Source of the DNA: Flavobacterium aestivum
GTDB taxonomy: Bacteria > Bacteroidota > Bacteroidia > Flavobacteriales > Flavobacteriaceae
Direction: 5' to 3'
Assembly (NCBI RefSeq): GCF_026870175.2
Contig: NZ_CP113977.2
Span: 4,340,001 to 4,404,000, forward strand
DNA: 64,000 nt
The notes beneath the pieces are model-generated. The model searched no databases, was not told the DNA's origin, and saw only the letters and a list, made by a program, of their open reading frames with translations. Shown here one piece after another: positions 1-6,593 of this stretch. Both the position numbers and the translations under genes were made by a program. Positions within the stretch are counted from its first letter, which is position 1; each line of letters opens with the position of its first letter.

Positions 1-1
1 T

Positions 2-1453
2 TTTCGACCTGCTTATTTGAAGATTTCCGCATTAAAAAAACATTTTCCAAAAGTTCCGTTTCTGGCGCTTACCGCAACGGCAACCCCAAAAGTAAAAGAA
101 GATATTATTACTGAATTGGGTTTGCACAACCCGAAGCAATTCGAAAAATCTTTTGCCCGAAAAAACATTGCCTATATGGTTTTTGAAGTCGAAGATAAAC
201 TTTTTAGAGTTGAGCAAATCCTTAAAAAAAATCCGCAACCTTCTATAATTTACGTCCGAAACAGAAAATCATGTCTAGATATTTCGAACCAATTACAATC
301 GTTAGGATTTAAAGCCACTTATTATCACGGAGGCCTTTCGTCTAAAGAAAAAGACAAAAACATGCAGTTGTGGATGGAGGAAAAAGCCCAAGCCATAGTG
401 GCTACAAATGCTTTTGGAATGGGAATTGACAAAACCAATGTAAAAACCGTTATTCATATTCAGCTACCAGAAAATATTGAGAATTACTACCAAGAAGCTG
501 GACGCGCCGGTAGAAATGGCAATAAAGCCTTTGCTGTATTATTGACAAGTCCATCTGATATTATTCAGACCGAAAGTCAATTTATAAATATCCTTCCCGA
601 CAAAGCTTTTTTGAACACTATGTATGTCAAACTCTGTAATTATTTTCAAATTGCTTATGGAGAAGGGATTAACGAACAGTTTACATTTAACTTACATCAT
701 TTTTGTTTAAAGTATGGATTTCCTGCGCTAAAAACCTTTAACGCGATGCGTTTTCTGGACGGACAAGGTGTTATTACCTTATCTCAGGAATTTTCAGAAA
801 AAATAACATTACAATTTATAATTCCATCAAAAGAAGTCATTCGCTACACAAGCCTGAACCCTAATGATGAAGAAATCATTTTGGCCATACTAAGAACCTA
901 TCCGGGAATTTATGAAATGCAAACTGCTTTTAACCTTCCGTTAATAGCCAAAAAATCAAATCGTTCTGAAGCCCAAGTACTAGCCGTATTACACAAATTA
1001 AAAGACAAAGACATTATTGATTATCACTCAAAGAACAATGATGCTACTTTAATATTTAATGAAATTCGAGAAGACGAAAGAACTATTAGTAAAGTCTCAA
1101 AATATTTAGAGAGACAGAATCAGCTCAAAAAAGAGCAACTGCAATCAGTATTACATTATATTAAAGAAACCAATGTTTGCAAAAGCAAAATGATTTTAGA
1201 TTATTTTGGAGAAAAAGCAACTAACGATTGTGGCATTTGCTCGTATTGTATAACAAAAACAAGCACTCAAAAAGATTACGATACACTTTCTAAAAAAATA
1301 ATCAAGCTATTACAAACAGAAGATTTAAATTCAAGAGAAATCCAAAATATAATTAAAGATACCTCAGACGATATTATCTTTGTACTACAACAATTACTAG
1401 AAAATGGAATCCTAACCATTTTAAAGAATAATAAATACACCTTAAAATCATAA
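2..1453 (+). CDS. recQ: RecQ-family ATP-dependent DNA helicase (5' end outside window)
   Basis: This is a 3'-5' superfamily 2 DNA helicase acting in recombination and repair. The frame is open to the left edge and begins with FRPAYLKISALK, a typical RecQ segment before motif III, so the Walker A part lies outside the window. Helicase motifs seen are ALTATATPKVKEDI (motif III), the second RecA-like domain with ATNAFGMGIDKTNV and QEAGRAGRNG (motifs V and VI), then a zinc-binding region with the Cys cluster C-x-IC-x-YC near the C-terminus and a helical tail. The stop overlaps the start of fmt by one base, so the two are probably co-transcribed. It could be one of several RecQ paralogues. Confidence 0.93.
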   Translation, partial: FRPAYLKISALKKHFPKVPFLALTATATPKVKEDIITELGLHNPKQFEKSFARKNIAYMVFEVEDKLFRVEQILKKNPQPSIIYVRNRKSCLDISNQLQSLGFKATYYHGGLSSKEKDKNMQLWMEEKAQAIVATNAFGMGIDKTNVKTVIHIQLPENIENYYQEAGRAGRNGNKAFAVLLTSPSDIIQTESQFINILPDKAFLNTMYVKLCNYFQIAYGEGINEQFTFNLHHFCLKYGFPALKTFNAMRFLDGQGVITLSQEFSEKITLQFIIPSKEVIRYTSLNPNDEEIILAILRTYPGIYEMQTAFNLPLIAKKSNRSEAQVLAVLHKLKDKDIIDYHSKNNDATLIFNEIREDERTISKVSKYLERQNQLKKEQLQSVLHYIKETNVCKSKMILDYFGEKATNDCGICSYCITKTSTQKDYDTLSKKIIKLLQTEDLNSREIQNIIKDTSDDIIFVLQQLLENGILTILKNNKYTLKS

Positions 1454-2400
1454 TGGAAAAATTAAGAATTATATTCATGGGAACCCCAGAATTTGCTGTT
1501 GGAATTCTGAACACCATAATCAAGAACAATTACGAAGTAGTTGGAGTAATTACTGCTGCTGACAAACCTGCAGGTCGTGGACAAAAATTAAAATACTCAG
1601 CTGTTAAAGAATACGCCTTAGAAAACAACCTTCCTCTTCTACAACCTACAAATCTAAAAGACGAAAACTTTCTTAAGGAATTAAAATCATTGAATGCCAA
1701 TTTACAAATTGTTGTGGCGTTTAGAATGCTACCTAAAGTCGTTTGGGAAATGCCTGCGTTAGGCACCTTCAATCTTCACGCTTCACTGCTTCCTAATTAT
1801 AGAGGTGCCGCTCCTATTAATTGGGCAATTATAAATGGAGAAACAAAAACCGGAGTCACTACCTTTTTTATAGATGACAAAATAGATACTGGAGCCATGA
1901 TCTTAAGTTCCGAAACTGAAATTTCTGAATCTGAAAATGCAGGGCAGTTACACGATCGCTTAATGCATTTAGGAAGCGGAACCGTTATAGAAACATTACA
2001 ATTAATAGAAAACGGAAATGTAACCACAACTATTCAGACCGATTCGCCAGAAATCAAAACGGCTTATAAACTAAATAAAGAGAATTGTAAAATCGACTGG
2101 GCGAAATCGGCATCAGAAATCAATAACCTTATCCGAGGGCTAAGCCCCTATCCTGCGGCTTGGTGCTTTTTTAGTGACAAGGATGAAGAGTGGAATGTAA
2201 AAATATATGAAGCCAAAATCATTTTGGAACAACACGAACATCCTATTGGAAGCTTGCTTTGCACCAAAAAAGAAATGAAAATTGCCGTTACAGGCGGCTA
2301 CATCCAAATATTGAGTTTACAATTCCCAGGCAAAAAGAAAATGAACACGCATGAATTATTAAATGGTATCGTTTTTTCCGAAAGTGCAAAAGCCTATTAG
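1453..2400 (+). CDS. fmt: methionyl-tRNA formyltransferase
   Basis: It formylates initiator Met-tRNA using 10-formyl-tetrahydrofolate in the cytoplasm. The 315-residue length is normal for the family. The N-terminal formyltransferase domain opens with IIFMGTPEFAVG and carries the catalytic loop NLHASLLPNYRGAAPINW (Asn-x-His plus the SLLP loop) and the conserved Asp in FFIDDKIDTGA. The C-terminal tRNA-binding domain occupies roughly residues 205-315. Its ATG overlaps the recQ stop codon. No clear terminator follows before the HU promoter region. Confidence 0.97.
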   Translation: MEKLRIIFMGTPEFAVGILNTIIKNNYEVVGVITAADKPAGRGQKLKYSAVKEYALENNLPLLQPTNLKDENFLKELKSLNANLQIVVAFRMLPKVVWEMPALGTFNLHASLLPNYRGAAPINWAIINGETKTGVTTFFIDDKIDTGAMILSSETEISESENAGQLHDRLMHLGSGTVIETLQLIENGNVTTTIQTDSPEIKTAYKLNKENCKIDWAKSASEINNLIRGLSPYPAAWCFFSDKDEEWNVKIYEAKIILEQHEHPIGSLLCTKKEMKIAVTGGYIQILSLQFPGKKKMNTHELLNGIVFSESAKAY

Positions 2401-2505
2401 AATCAATAAAAACGGGAGTTTTATGATTTTTCAAGAAAAAAAACCTTGTTTTATGAACAATGAACCCAAGTTATTAACAAAAAGCACTAAAATCAAGTAA
2501 AACCC

Positions 2506-2535
2506 TTGCAAGAAACATTATTCCTATTAAATTTG
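2506..2535 (+). promoter_or_regulatory. Bacteroidota-type promoter of the HU gene
   Basis: TTG at 2506-2508 and TAAATTTG at 2528-2535, separated by 19 bases, match the Bacteroidota sigma consensus TTG-N19-21-TAnnTTTG. The HU start codon is about 45 bases further on. Confidence 0.7.
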
Positions 2536-2580
2536 TTGTAATAACAATTCTTATTAACCAACAATTAATACCTTATTATT

Positions 2581-2853
2581 ATGAACAAATCAGAATTAAT
2601 CGACGCTATCGCTGCTGATGCAGGAATCACAAAAGCTGCTGCAAAATTAGCTTTAGAATCATTTTTAGGAAATGTAGGTGAAACTTTGAAAAAAGGCGGA
2701 AAAATTTCTTTAGTAGGTTTTGGATCTTGGTCAGTGTCATCTAGAGCTGCAAGAGACGGAAGAAACCCACAAACAGGTAAAACTATCCAAATCGCTGCAA
2801 AAAATGTTGTGAAATTCAAAGCTGGTGCAGATTTAGAAGGAGCAGTAAACTAA
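2581..2853 (+). CDS. hup: HU-family DNA-binding protein
   Basis: This nucleoid protein binds and bends DNA as a dimer. The 90 residues match the normal HU length. The N-terminal helices start MNKSELIDAIAADAG. The beta-arm region contains GFGSWSVSSRAARDGRNPQTG, including the DNA-intercalating RNPxTG tip, and the protein ends with the basic KNVVKFKAG segment. The gene is monocistronic, with a consensus promoter upstream and a hairpin terminator immediately downstream, as expected for an abundant chromosomal protein. Confidence 0.97.
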   Translation: MNKSELIDAIAADAGITKAAAKLALESFLGNVGETLKKGGKISLVGFGSWSVSSRAARDGRNPQTGKTIQIAAKNVVKFKAGADLEGAVN

Positions 2854-2874
2854 TATAGTTTAACTTATATAATC

Positions 2875-2900
2875 AAACCTTCCTATGGAAGGTTTTTTTT
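2875..2900 (+). terminator. Rho-independent terminator after HU gene
   Basis: The stem AAACCTTCC / GGAAGGTTT with a 3-base loop is followed by a run of T residues, 22 bases after the HU stop codon. Confidence 0.85.
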
Positions 2901-2969
2901 ATACTTTCAACGATTATATTTGGTCTCAACATCGTTTTTTAATTAAATTTAAATAAAAAATATAGCCTT

Positions 2970-3530
2970 ATGATTTCCGAAAAATTAAAAAAAGGGTATT
3001 TACTTATCGCAGAACCATCCATAATTGGAGACCTATCTTTTAATAGATCTGTGATACTTTTAGCTGACCACAACGAAGATGGCTCAGTAGGCTTTATCAT
3101 TAATAAACCTTTGAAATACACCATCAATGATCTTATTCCAGAAATTGATGCTACTTTCAAAATTTATAATGGAGGACCGGTAGAACAAGACAATCTTTAC
3201 TTCATCCACAACATTCCAGAATTAGTCCCTAATAGTATAGAGATCTCAAATGGAATTTATTGGGGAGGTAATTTTGAATCAATTAAAGAACTCATCAATA
3301 ACGGTAAAATCAAAAAAGACAACATTCGTTTCTTTTTAGGCTATACTGGTTGGGATGAGCATCAATTAGAAACAGAAATGGAAGCCAATTCGTGGATAAT
3401 CACCCAAAACAGTTATGAAAACAAAATAATTGGCAAATCAGCAACCCATTTCTGGAAAGAACAAATCATAGAACTTGGAGGAGAATACCTCATCTGGTCA
3501 AATGCACCAGAGAATCCATATTTAAATTAA
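2970..3530 (+). CDS. YqgE/AlgH family protein (UPF0301)
   Basis: This is a conserved cytoplasmic protein of unresolved biochemical role (DUF179, the family of E. coli YqgE and Pseudomonas AlgH). The 186 residues match the family. Characteristic segments are GYLLIAEPSIIGDLSFNRSV at the N-terminus, DGSVGFIINKPL, YNGGPVEQDNLYFIH and FFLGYTGWDEHQLE. A TATATTTG element at 2915-2922 lies at promoter distance, but I see no clear upstream TTG. The gene converges with the aminotransferase gene on the other strand. Confidence 0.93.
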   Translation: MISEKLKKGYLLIAEPSIIGDLSFNRSVILLADHNEDGSVGFIINKPLKYTINDLIPEIDATFKIYNGGPVEQDNLYFIHNIPELVPNSIEISNGIYWGGNFESIKELINNGKIKKDNIRFFLGYTGWDEHQLETEMEANSWIITQNSYENKIIGKSATHFWKEQIIELGGEYLIWSNAPENPYLN

Positions 3531-3548
3531 ACTACACTATTAAGAAAA

Positions 3549-4382
3549 CTACACTATTAAGTTATTAAGCTCTGCTACTAAAGCTTTGGATAACTCGATC
3601 GAAAATGTTTTTTTCCTATATCTTGTAATGGGCTGAATCCCTTTTATCACATTAGTCATAAATAATTCATCTGCTTTTTGAAGATCAAAAGAAGAAATTA
3701 CTTCTTCCAACACTTCAAGTCCGTCCATTTTTTTAGCAATTTTTAAAATTTGCTTTCTCATAACGCCATTCAAACATCCTTCTGATACTGGAGGAGTAAT
3801 TAAGACATTTCCTTTTAACATAAAAATATTTCCTTGAAGCACCTCTACAACATTTTTACTGTCGTTTAACAAAATACAGTTATCCAATCCGTTTTCATTA
3901 GCGTAAATGCTCCCTGTTACATTTACAAGACGATTTGTTGTTTTTATAGAAGACAACAAATGCTTGGTCACATAAAAATCTTTGTATAAATCAACTTCAT
4001 ATTCTTTTTCATCAACAGAATACGACCCATTCTCAATAGAAATTGCCTGTATTAGAAAAGAAACCGTATTATCTTGAGGTAAATAATACCCTCCTTCATT
4101 TCTATAAACAGTTATTCTTGCGCGTGCCGATGATTCTAAGCCATTATTCTTTACTAAAGAAAGAATTTGCTCTTCCATGTACTCCATGGTGAAATTCATT
4201 GGAATTTCCATTCTAATCACACGCATTGAAGACATCAACCTAAAATAGTGATCTTCTATAAATAGAATTTTAGAATTTACAATTTTTACCGTCTCAAAAA
4301 CGGCATCACCGTATAAAAAACCACGATTTTGAACTGCTATATTTGCATCCTGAGGTACTAATGCTCCATTAAAATTTATCAT
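3549..4382 (-). CDS. aminotransferase class IV (BCAT / D-amino acid transaminase / ADC lyase fold)
   Basis: This is a PLP-dependent fold-type IV enzyme of 277 residues. It opens with INFNGALVP and the family signature NRGFLYGDAVFETVKI. The probable PLP lysine is about residue 147 in SSIKTTNRLVN, which resembles D-amino acid transaminase and aminodeoxychorismate lyase more than branched-chain aminotransferases. The C-terminal cofactor-binding segment (GCLNGVMRKQIL) is present. Substrate cannot be set from sequence; in flavobacteria such proteins are often proposed as PabC-like ADC lyases in folate synthesis. It follows the START-like gene on the same strand, with a hairpin in between. Confidence 0.88.
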   Translation of the reverse strand: MINFNGALVPQDANIAVQNRGFLYGDAVFETVKIVNSKILFIEDHYFRLMSSMRVIRMEIPMNFTMEYMEEQILSLVKNNGLESSARARITVYRNEGGYYLPQDNTVSFLIQAISIENGSYSVDEKEYEVDLYKDFYVTKHLLSSIKTTNRLVNVTGSIYANENGLDNCILLNDSKNVVEVLQGNIFMLKGNVLITPPVSEGCLNGVMRKQILKIAKKMDGLEVLEEVISSFDLQKADELFMTNVIKGIQPITRYRKKTFSIELSKALVAELNNLIV

Positions 4383-4407
4383 AAAAAAAGCCTGAATTAA
4401 TTCAGGC
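4383..4407 (-). terminator. palindromic terminator just ahead of the aminotransferase start codon
   Basis: The perfect 18-base palindrome GCCTGAATTAATTCAGGC is followed on the minus strand by seven T residues, and then at once by the ATG of the aminotransferase gene. It looks like the terminator of the START-like gene, but it sits inside the next gene's translation start region, so a regulatory role is possible. Confidence 0.6.
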
Positions 4408-4436
4408 GCAAATATAAGTTATAATATACAAATTTA

Positions 4437-4829
4437 CTATACCGAACCAATTACATGTTTCAAGTCTGAAATTTGATTTTCCCATAATTGAGTAGCCTCT
4501 TCAATTTCCTCTTTACGAGCAAAATCAACTACCATCAAAGAAACATCTTTGGTAAGTTCATCAACTAAAATATTAAGCTCAAAAAAGTACTCCGTATCTT
4601 TATTATTAGCATCAACCCATTTAAATTTTACTTTTTCCCCAGATTTTTTAGATGCAAGCCTCGCTCTTTCCTCGGAGTCGTTCCAAATAAATGTAAAAAA
4701 CTCACCACGTGAATTAACATTATCAGCAAACCATTCGGATAAACCGGAAGGTGTTGAGATATATTGATACAATAATTGAGGAGAAGAATTTATGGGGAAT
4801 TCGATTTCGTAACGTATTTTAGAATCCAT
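4437..4829 (-). CDS. START-like (SRPBCC/AHSA1-type) domain protein
   Basis: This is a small single-domain protein of 130 residues with the helix-grip layout of the SRPBCC superfamily: an N-terminal strand IRYEIEFPINSSPQLLYQYI, then SGLSEWFADNVNSRGEFFTFIWNDSEE, which resembles AHSA1 proteins, and a long C-terminal helix WENQISDLKHVIG. No catalytic residues can be assigned and the ligand is unknown. It reads away from the tRNA-Met gene. Confidence 0.85.
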   Translation of the reverse strand: MDSKIRYEIEFPINSSPQLLYQYISTPSGLSEWFADNVNSRGEFFTFIWNDSEERARLASKKSGEKVKFKWVDANNKDTEYFFELNILVDELTKDVSLMVVDFARKEEIEEATQLWENQISDLKHVIGSV

Positions 4830-4916
4830 GAATTTCGTTTATTTTTTGTGAAATATATAGAATATTACGACAAGAAAAAAGCATTTTGAAAAAAAAATTT
4901 TTTTTATCATTTTTGC

Positions 4917-4946
4917 TTGCAAACTCTAATTATTGTTTTATATTTG
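4917..4946 (+). promoter_or_regulatory. promoter of tRNA-Met
   Basis: TTG at 4917-4919 and TATATTTG at 4939-4946 with a 19-base spacer match the Bacteroidota consensus. The tRNA starts 35 bases downstream. Confidence 0.75.
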
Positions 4947-4981
4947 CACCCGCATTCAGGGACAGAAATTATCCCGAATAT

Positions 4982-5055
4982 GGCGAGGTAGCTCAGTTGG
5001 TTAGAGCGCAGGATTCATAACCCTGAGGTCACGGGTTCAACTCCCGTCTTCGCTA
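4982..5055 (+). tRNA. tRNA-Met (CAT anticodon, elongator type)
   Basis: This is a cloverleaf with acceptor GGCGAGG paired to CTTCGCT (two G-T pairs), a D-arm starting GCTC, anticodon loop TTCATAA with CAT at 5016-5018, and a T-arm with GGTTCAA. CCA is not encoded. It lacks the three G-C pairs beside the anticodon loop that mark initiators, so it is an elongator tRNA-Met. A lysidine-modified tRNA-Ile2 also has a CAT gene anticodon and cannot be excluded by eye. Confidence 0.93.
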
Positions 5056-5063
5056 CAAAAGGC

Positions 5064-5097
5064 AAAACCCTTAAACAGAAATGTTTAAGGGTTTTTT
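5064..5097 (+). terminator. terminator after tRNA-Met
   Basis: A 14-bp stem (AAAACCCTTAAACA against TGTTTAAGGGTTTT) with a GAAA loop is followed by T residues, directly after the tRNA. Confidence 0.85.
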
Positions 5098-5357
5098 ATT
5101 GGAATTATGCTTAGATAAAATCAACTTGAAGTTTATTAAAGGAGAGTTCCGAGGAAGGTTTTTTCACAAATTGAAATACAAATAGTAAACAGGAAGAATA
5201 TTAAAAATCAAGTTTTTCGCCTTTATCGTTTAAAATTCATCCAATAATTTTATTCCTAAAGCTGATAAAACTGTTAGAACTAAACACTCTTTTTAGAAAC
5301 CATTCGTTGAATACAAGGATTTTTTTGTATCCTTACACAAAATAATTCTTGAATAAA

Positions 5358-5510
5358 ATGGGAAAACTAGAAAAAACCAAAATAAAAAGTTTTTTATACA
5401 AATTCCCAAGATTTACAGAACAAGAAGAATACTATAAAACAGAATTCGATAAAAAGAATGTCAAATACTTAAAAAGAGCAAAGGAACAATATGGATATAG
5501 TCAAATTTAA
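5358..5510 (+). CDS. small hypothetical protein, overlapping the next gene
   Basis: This is a 50-codon frame starting ATG at 5358 (MGKLEKTKIKSFLYKFPRF) and stopping at 5508-5510. It is rich in Lys and aromatic residues, with no recognised domain. It overlaps the start of the following 84-residue ORF by 20 bases in a different frame, a layout typical of translationally coupled small genes. No promoter consensus was found just upstream. The 5056-5357 stretch before it holds only the tRNA terminator. Confidence 0.4.
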   Translation: MGKLEKTKIKSFLYKFPRFTEQEEYYKTEFDKKNVKYLKRAKEQYGYSQI

Positions 5511-5745
5511 AATCACGCCAAAAACGATAAAAGTAGAAGTTCGTAACTCAAATAATTATGTTTTTAATTTTAATACAGCTTTAGAAATTGAAAAAAAGGA
5601 CAAAGAGGTTTTACTTAAACTATACAATGCATTAGACCTTCTTTTTAGAAAAGAAAACACTAGCGAGGTAAAAAATTATATTTCGCCCAATCAAACCAAT
5701 ATACTTGACCAAATTGCCGCTGTAGATGACTTAGAAATAAAGTGA
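5491..5745 (+). CDS. small hypothetical protein
   Basis: This is an 84-residue soluble protein, mixed alpha/beta by composition, starting MDIVKFKITPKTIKVEV. I recognise no family. No signal peptide, membrane helix or metal motif is visible. It overlaps the 50-codon frame upstream, so the two may be a pair. The next 178 bases to the Rrf2 gene hold no other gene. Confidence 0.5.
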   Translation: MDIVKFKITPKTIKVEVRNSNNYVFNFNTALEIEKKDKEVLLKLYNALDLLFRKENTSEVKNYISPNQTNILDQIAAVDDLEIK

Positions 5746-5923
5746 ATTGAATACGCAAACAAAAACTAGAATCTTTTAGCATATGCACATACTTCATTGC
5801 AAAGGCTTCTTGCTTCAAAAATTAAATTTTAAAGATTTAAAATAAAGAATTATATTTGATATTTGATTTTCTTCAAAAAAAATCTTTTTAGGTTTTATAT
5901 TTATTAAAAAAACAATTTCCATA

Positions 5924-6337
5924 ATGCTTTCACACAAAACCAAATACGCCCTTAAAGCACTCCTCTATTTAGCTCAACAAGATGAGAATCACATTTCAAG
6001 AACTATTGAAATTGCAGAAGGCGCTTCTATCCCTAAAAAGTTTTTGGAACAAATACTTTTGGATTTAAAAAGAGGTCATTTTGTAGGCAGCAAACAAGGA
6101 AAATACGGCGGTTATTATCTTTTGAAAGACAAAGAAACCATTACTTTGGCTGATATTCACCGATTATTTGACGGTGCAATCGCATTACTTCCATGTGCTT
6201 CATTAAATTTTTACGAGCGTTGTTCAGATTGCGTTAGCGAGTCGGAATGCCATCTACGACACGGGTTGGTGGTTATTCGAGACGAAACTTTGAAAGCTAT
6301 GCAAGGCATTACAATCGCCTCATTGGTAAAAAAATAA
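5924..6337 (+). CDS. Rrf2-family transcriptional regulator with cysteine cluster
   Basis: This 137-residue winged-helix regulator (family of IscR, NsrR and CymR) has the N-terminal HTH LSHKTKYALKALLYLA, the recognition-helix region IPKKFLEQILLDLKRGHFVGS and the family wing GGYYLLKD. Cysteines at about residues 91, 100, 103 and 109 with His 110/113 could bind an Fe-S cluster or act as a thiol sensor. The segment LLPCASLNFYERC resembles Rrf2 proteins found beside sulfate-assimilation genes in flavobacteria (my recollection, not searched). It lies directly upstream of, and in the same direction as, the leader ORF/TonB/ABC locus, which it probably controls. Confidence 0.92.
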   Translation: MLSHKTKYALKALLYLAQQDENHISRTIEIAEGASIPKKFLEQILLDLKRGHFVGSKQGKYGGYYLLKDKETITLADIHRLFDGAIALLPCASLNFYERCSDCVSESECHLRHGLVVIRDETLKAMQGITIASLVKK

Positions 6338-6354
6338 AAAAATATTTTTTAAAC

Positions 6355-6386
6355 TTGACTATATTTATAGAATTTATATATATTTG
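6355..6386 (+). promoter_or_regulatory. promoter of the leader-peptide/TonB transcript
   Basis: TTG at 6355-6357 and TATATTTG at 6379-6386 with a 21-base spacer match the Bacteroidota consensus. Transcription should start near 6393, giving a leader of about 200 bases that contains the Cys-Met ORF. The promoter begins only 18 bases after the Rrf2 stop codon. Confidence 0.75.
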
Positions 6387-6401
6387 CACCGAATCAAAAT
6401 A

Positions 6402-6536
6402 ATGATAACCATCAAAATTACCCCTATGCAAACGATTAAAAGCAAAAAAACCAAAGTCAGGAAAAAAAATAAGAAAACAATTCCTTCAAGAATAGAAAAA
6501 AACATCACTCAACTGATGTGTATGTGTATGTGCTAG
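6402..6536 (+). CDS. putative cysteine-sensing leader peptide ending in Cys-Met-Cys-Met-Cys
   Basis: This short ORF lies inside the 5' leader of the TonB receptor mRNA. From ATG 6402 it has 44 codons; from the in-frame ATG 6426 it has 36. The body is strongly basic (many Lys/Arg) and the last residues are LMCMCMC followed at once by TAG at 6534. Clustered Cys and Met codons at the very end are what a ribosome-based sensor of cysteine or methionine supply would look like, as in mycobacterial cysteine-attenuation uORFs. It ends 57 bases before the receptor start. I see no classic terminator or antiterminator pair, so the mechanism is open. Conservation is untested. Confidence 0.6.
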   Translation: MITIKITPMQTIKSKKTKVRKKNKKTIPSRIEKNITQLMCMCMC

Positions 6537-6593
6537 TTTATCAAAAAAAAATTTAAATTTAAACTCTACTAATTACATATAACATACATAATA

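Noticed and set aside
4982..5055. Initiator tRNA for the first CAT tRNA
   Set aside because: Position 1-72 is paired and the three G-C anticodon-stem pairs are missing; the two copies at 18.6 kb have both initiator marks.
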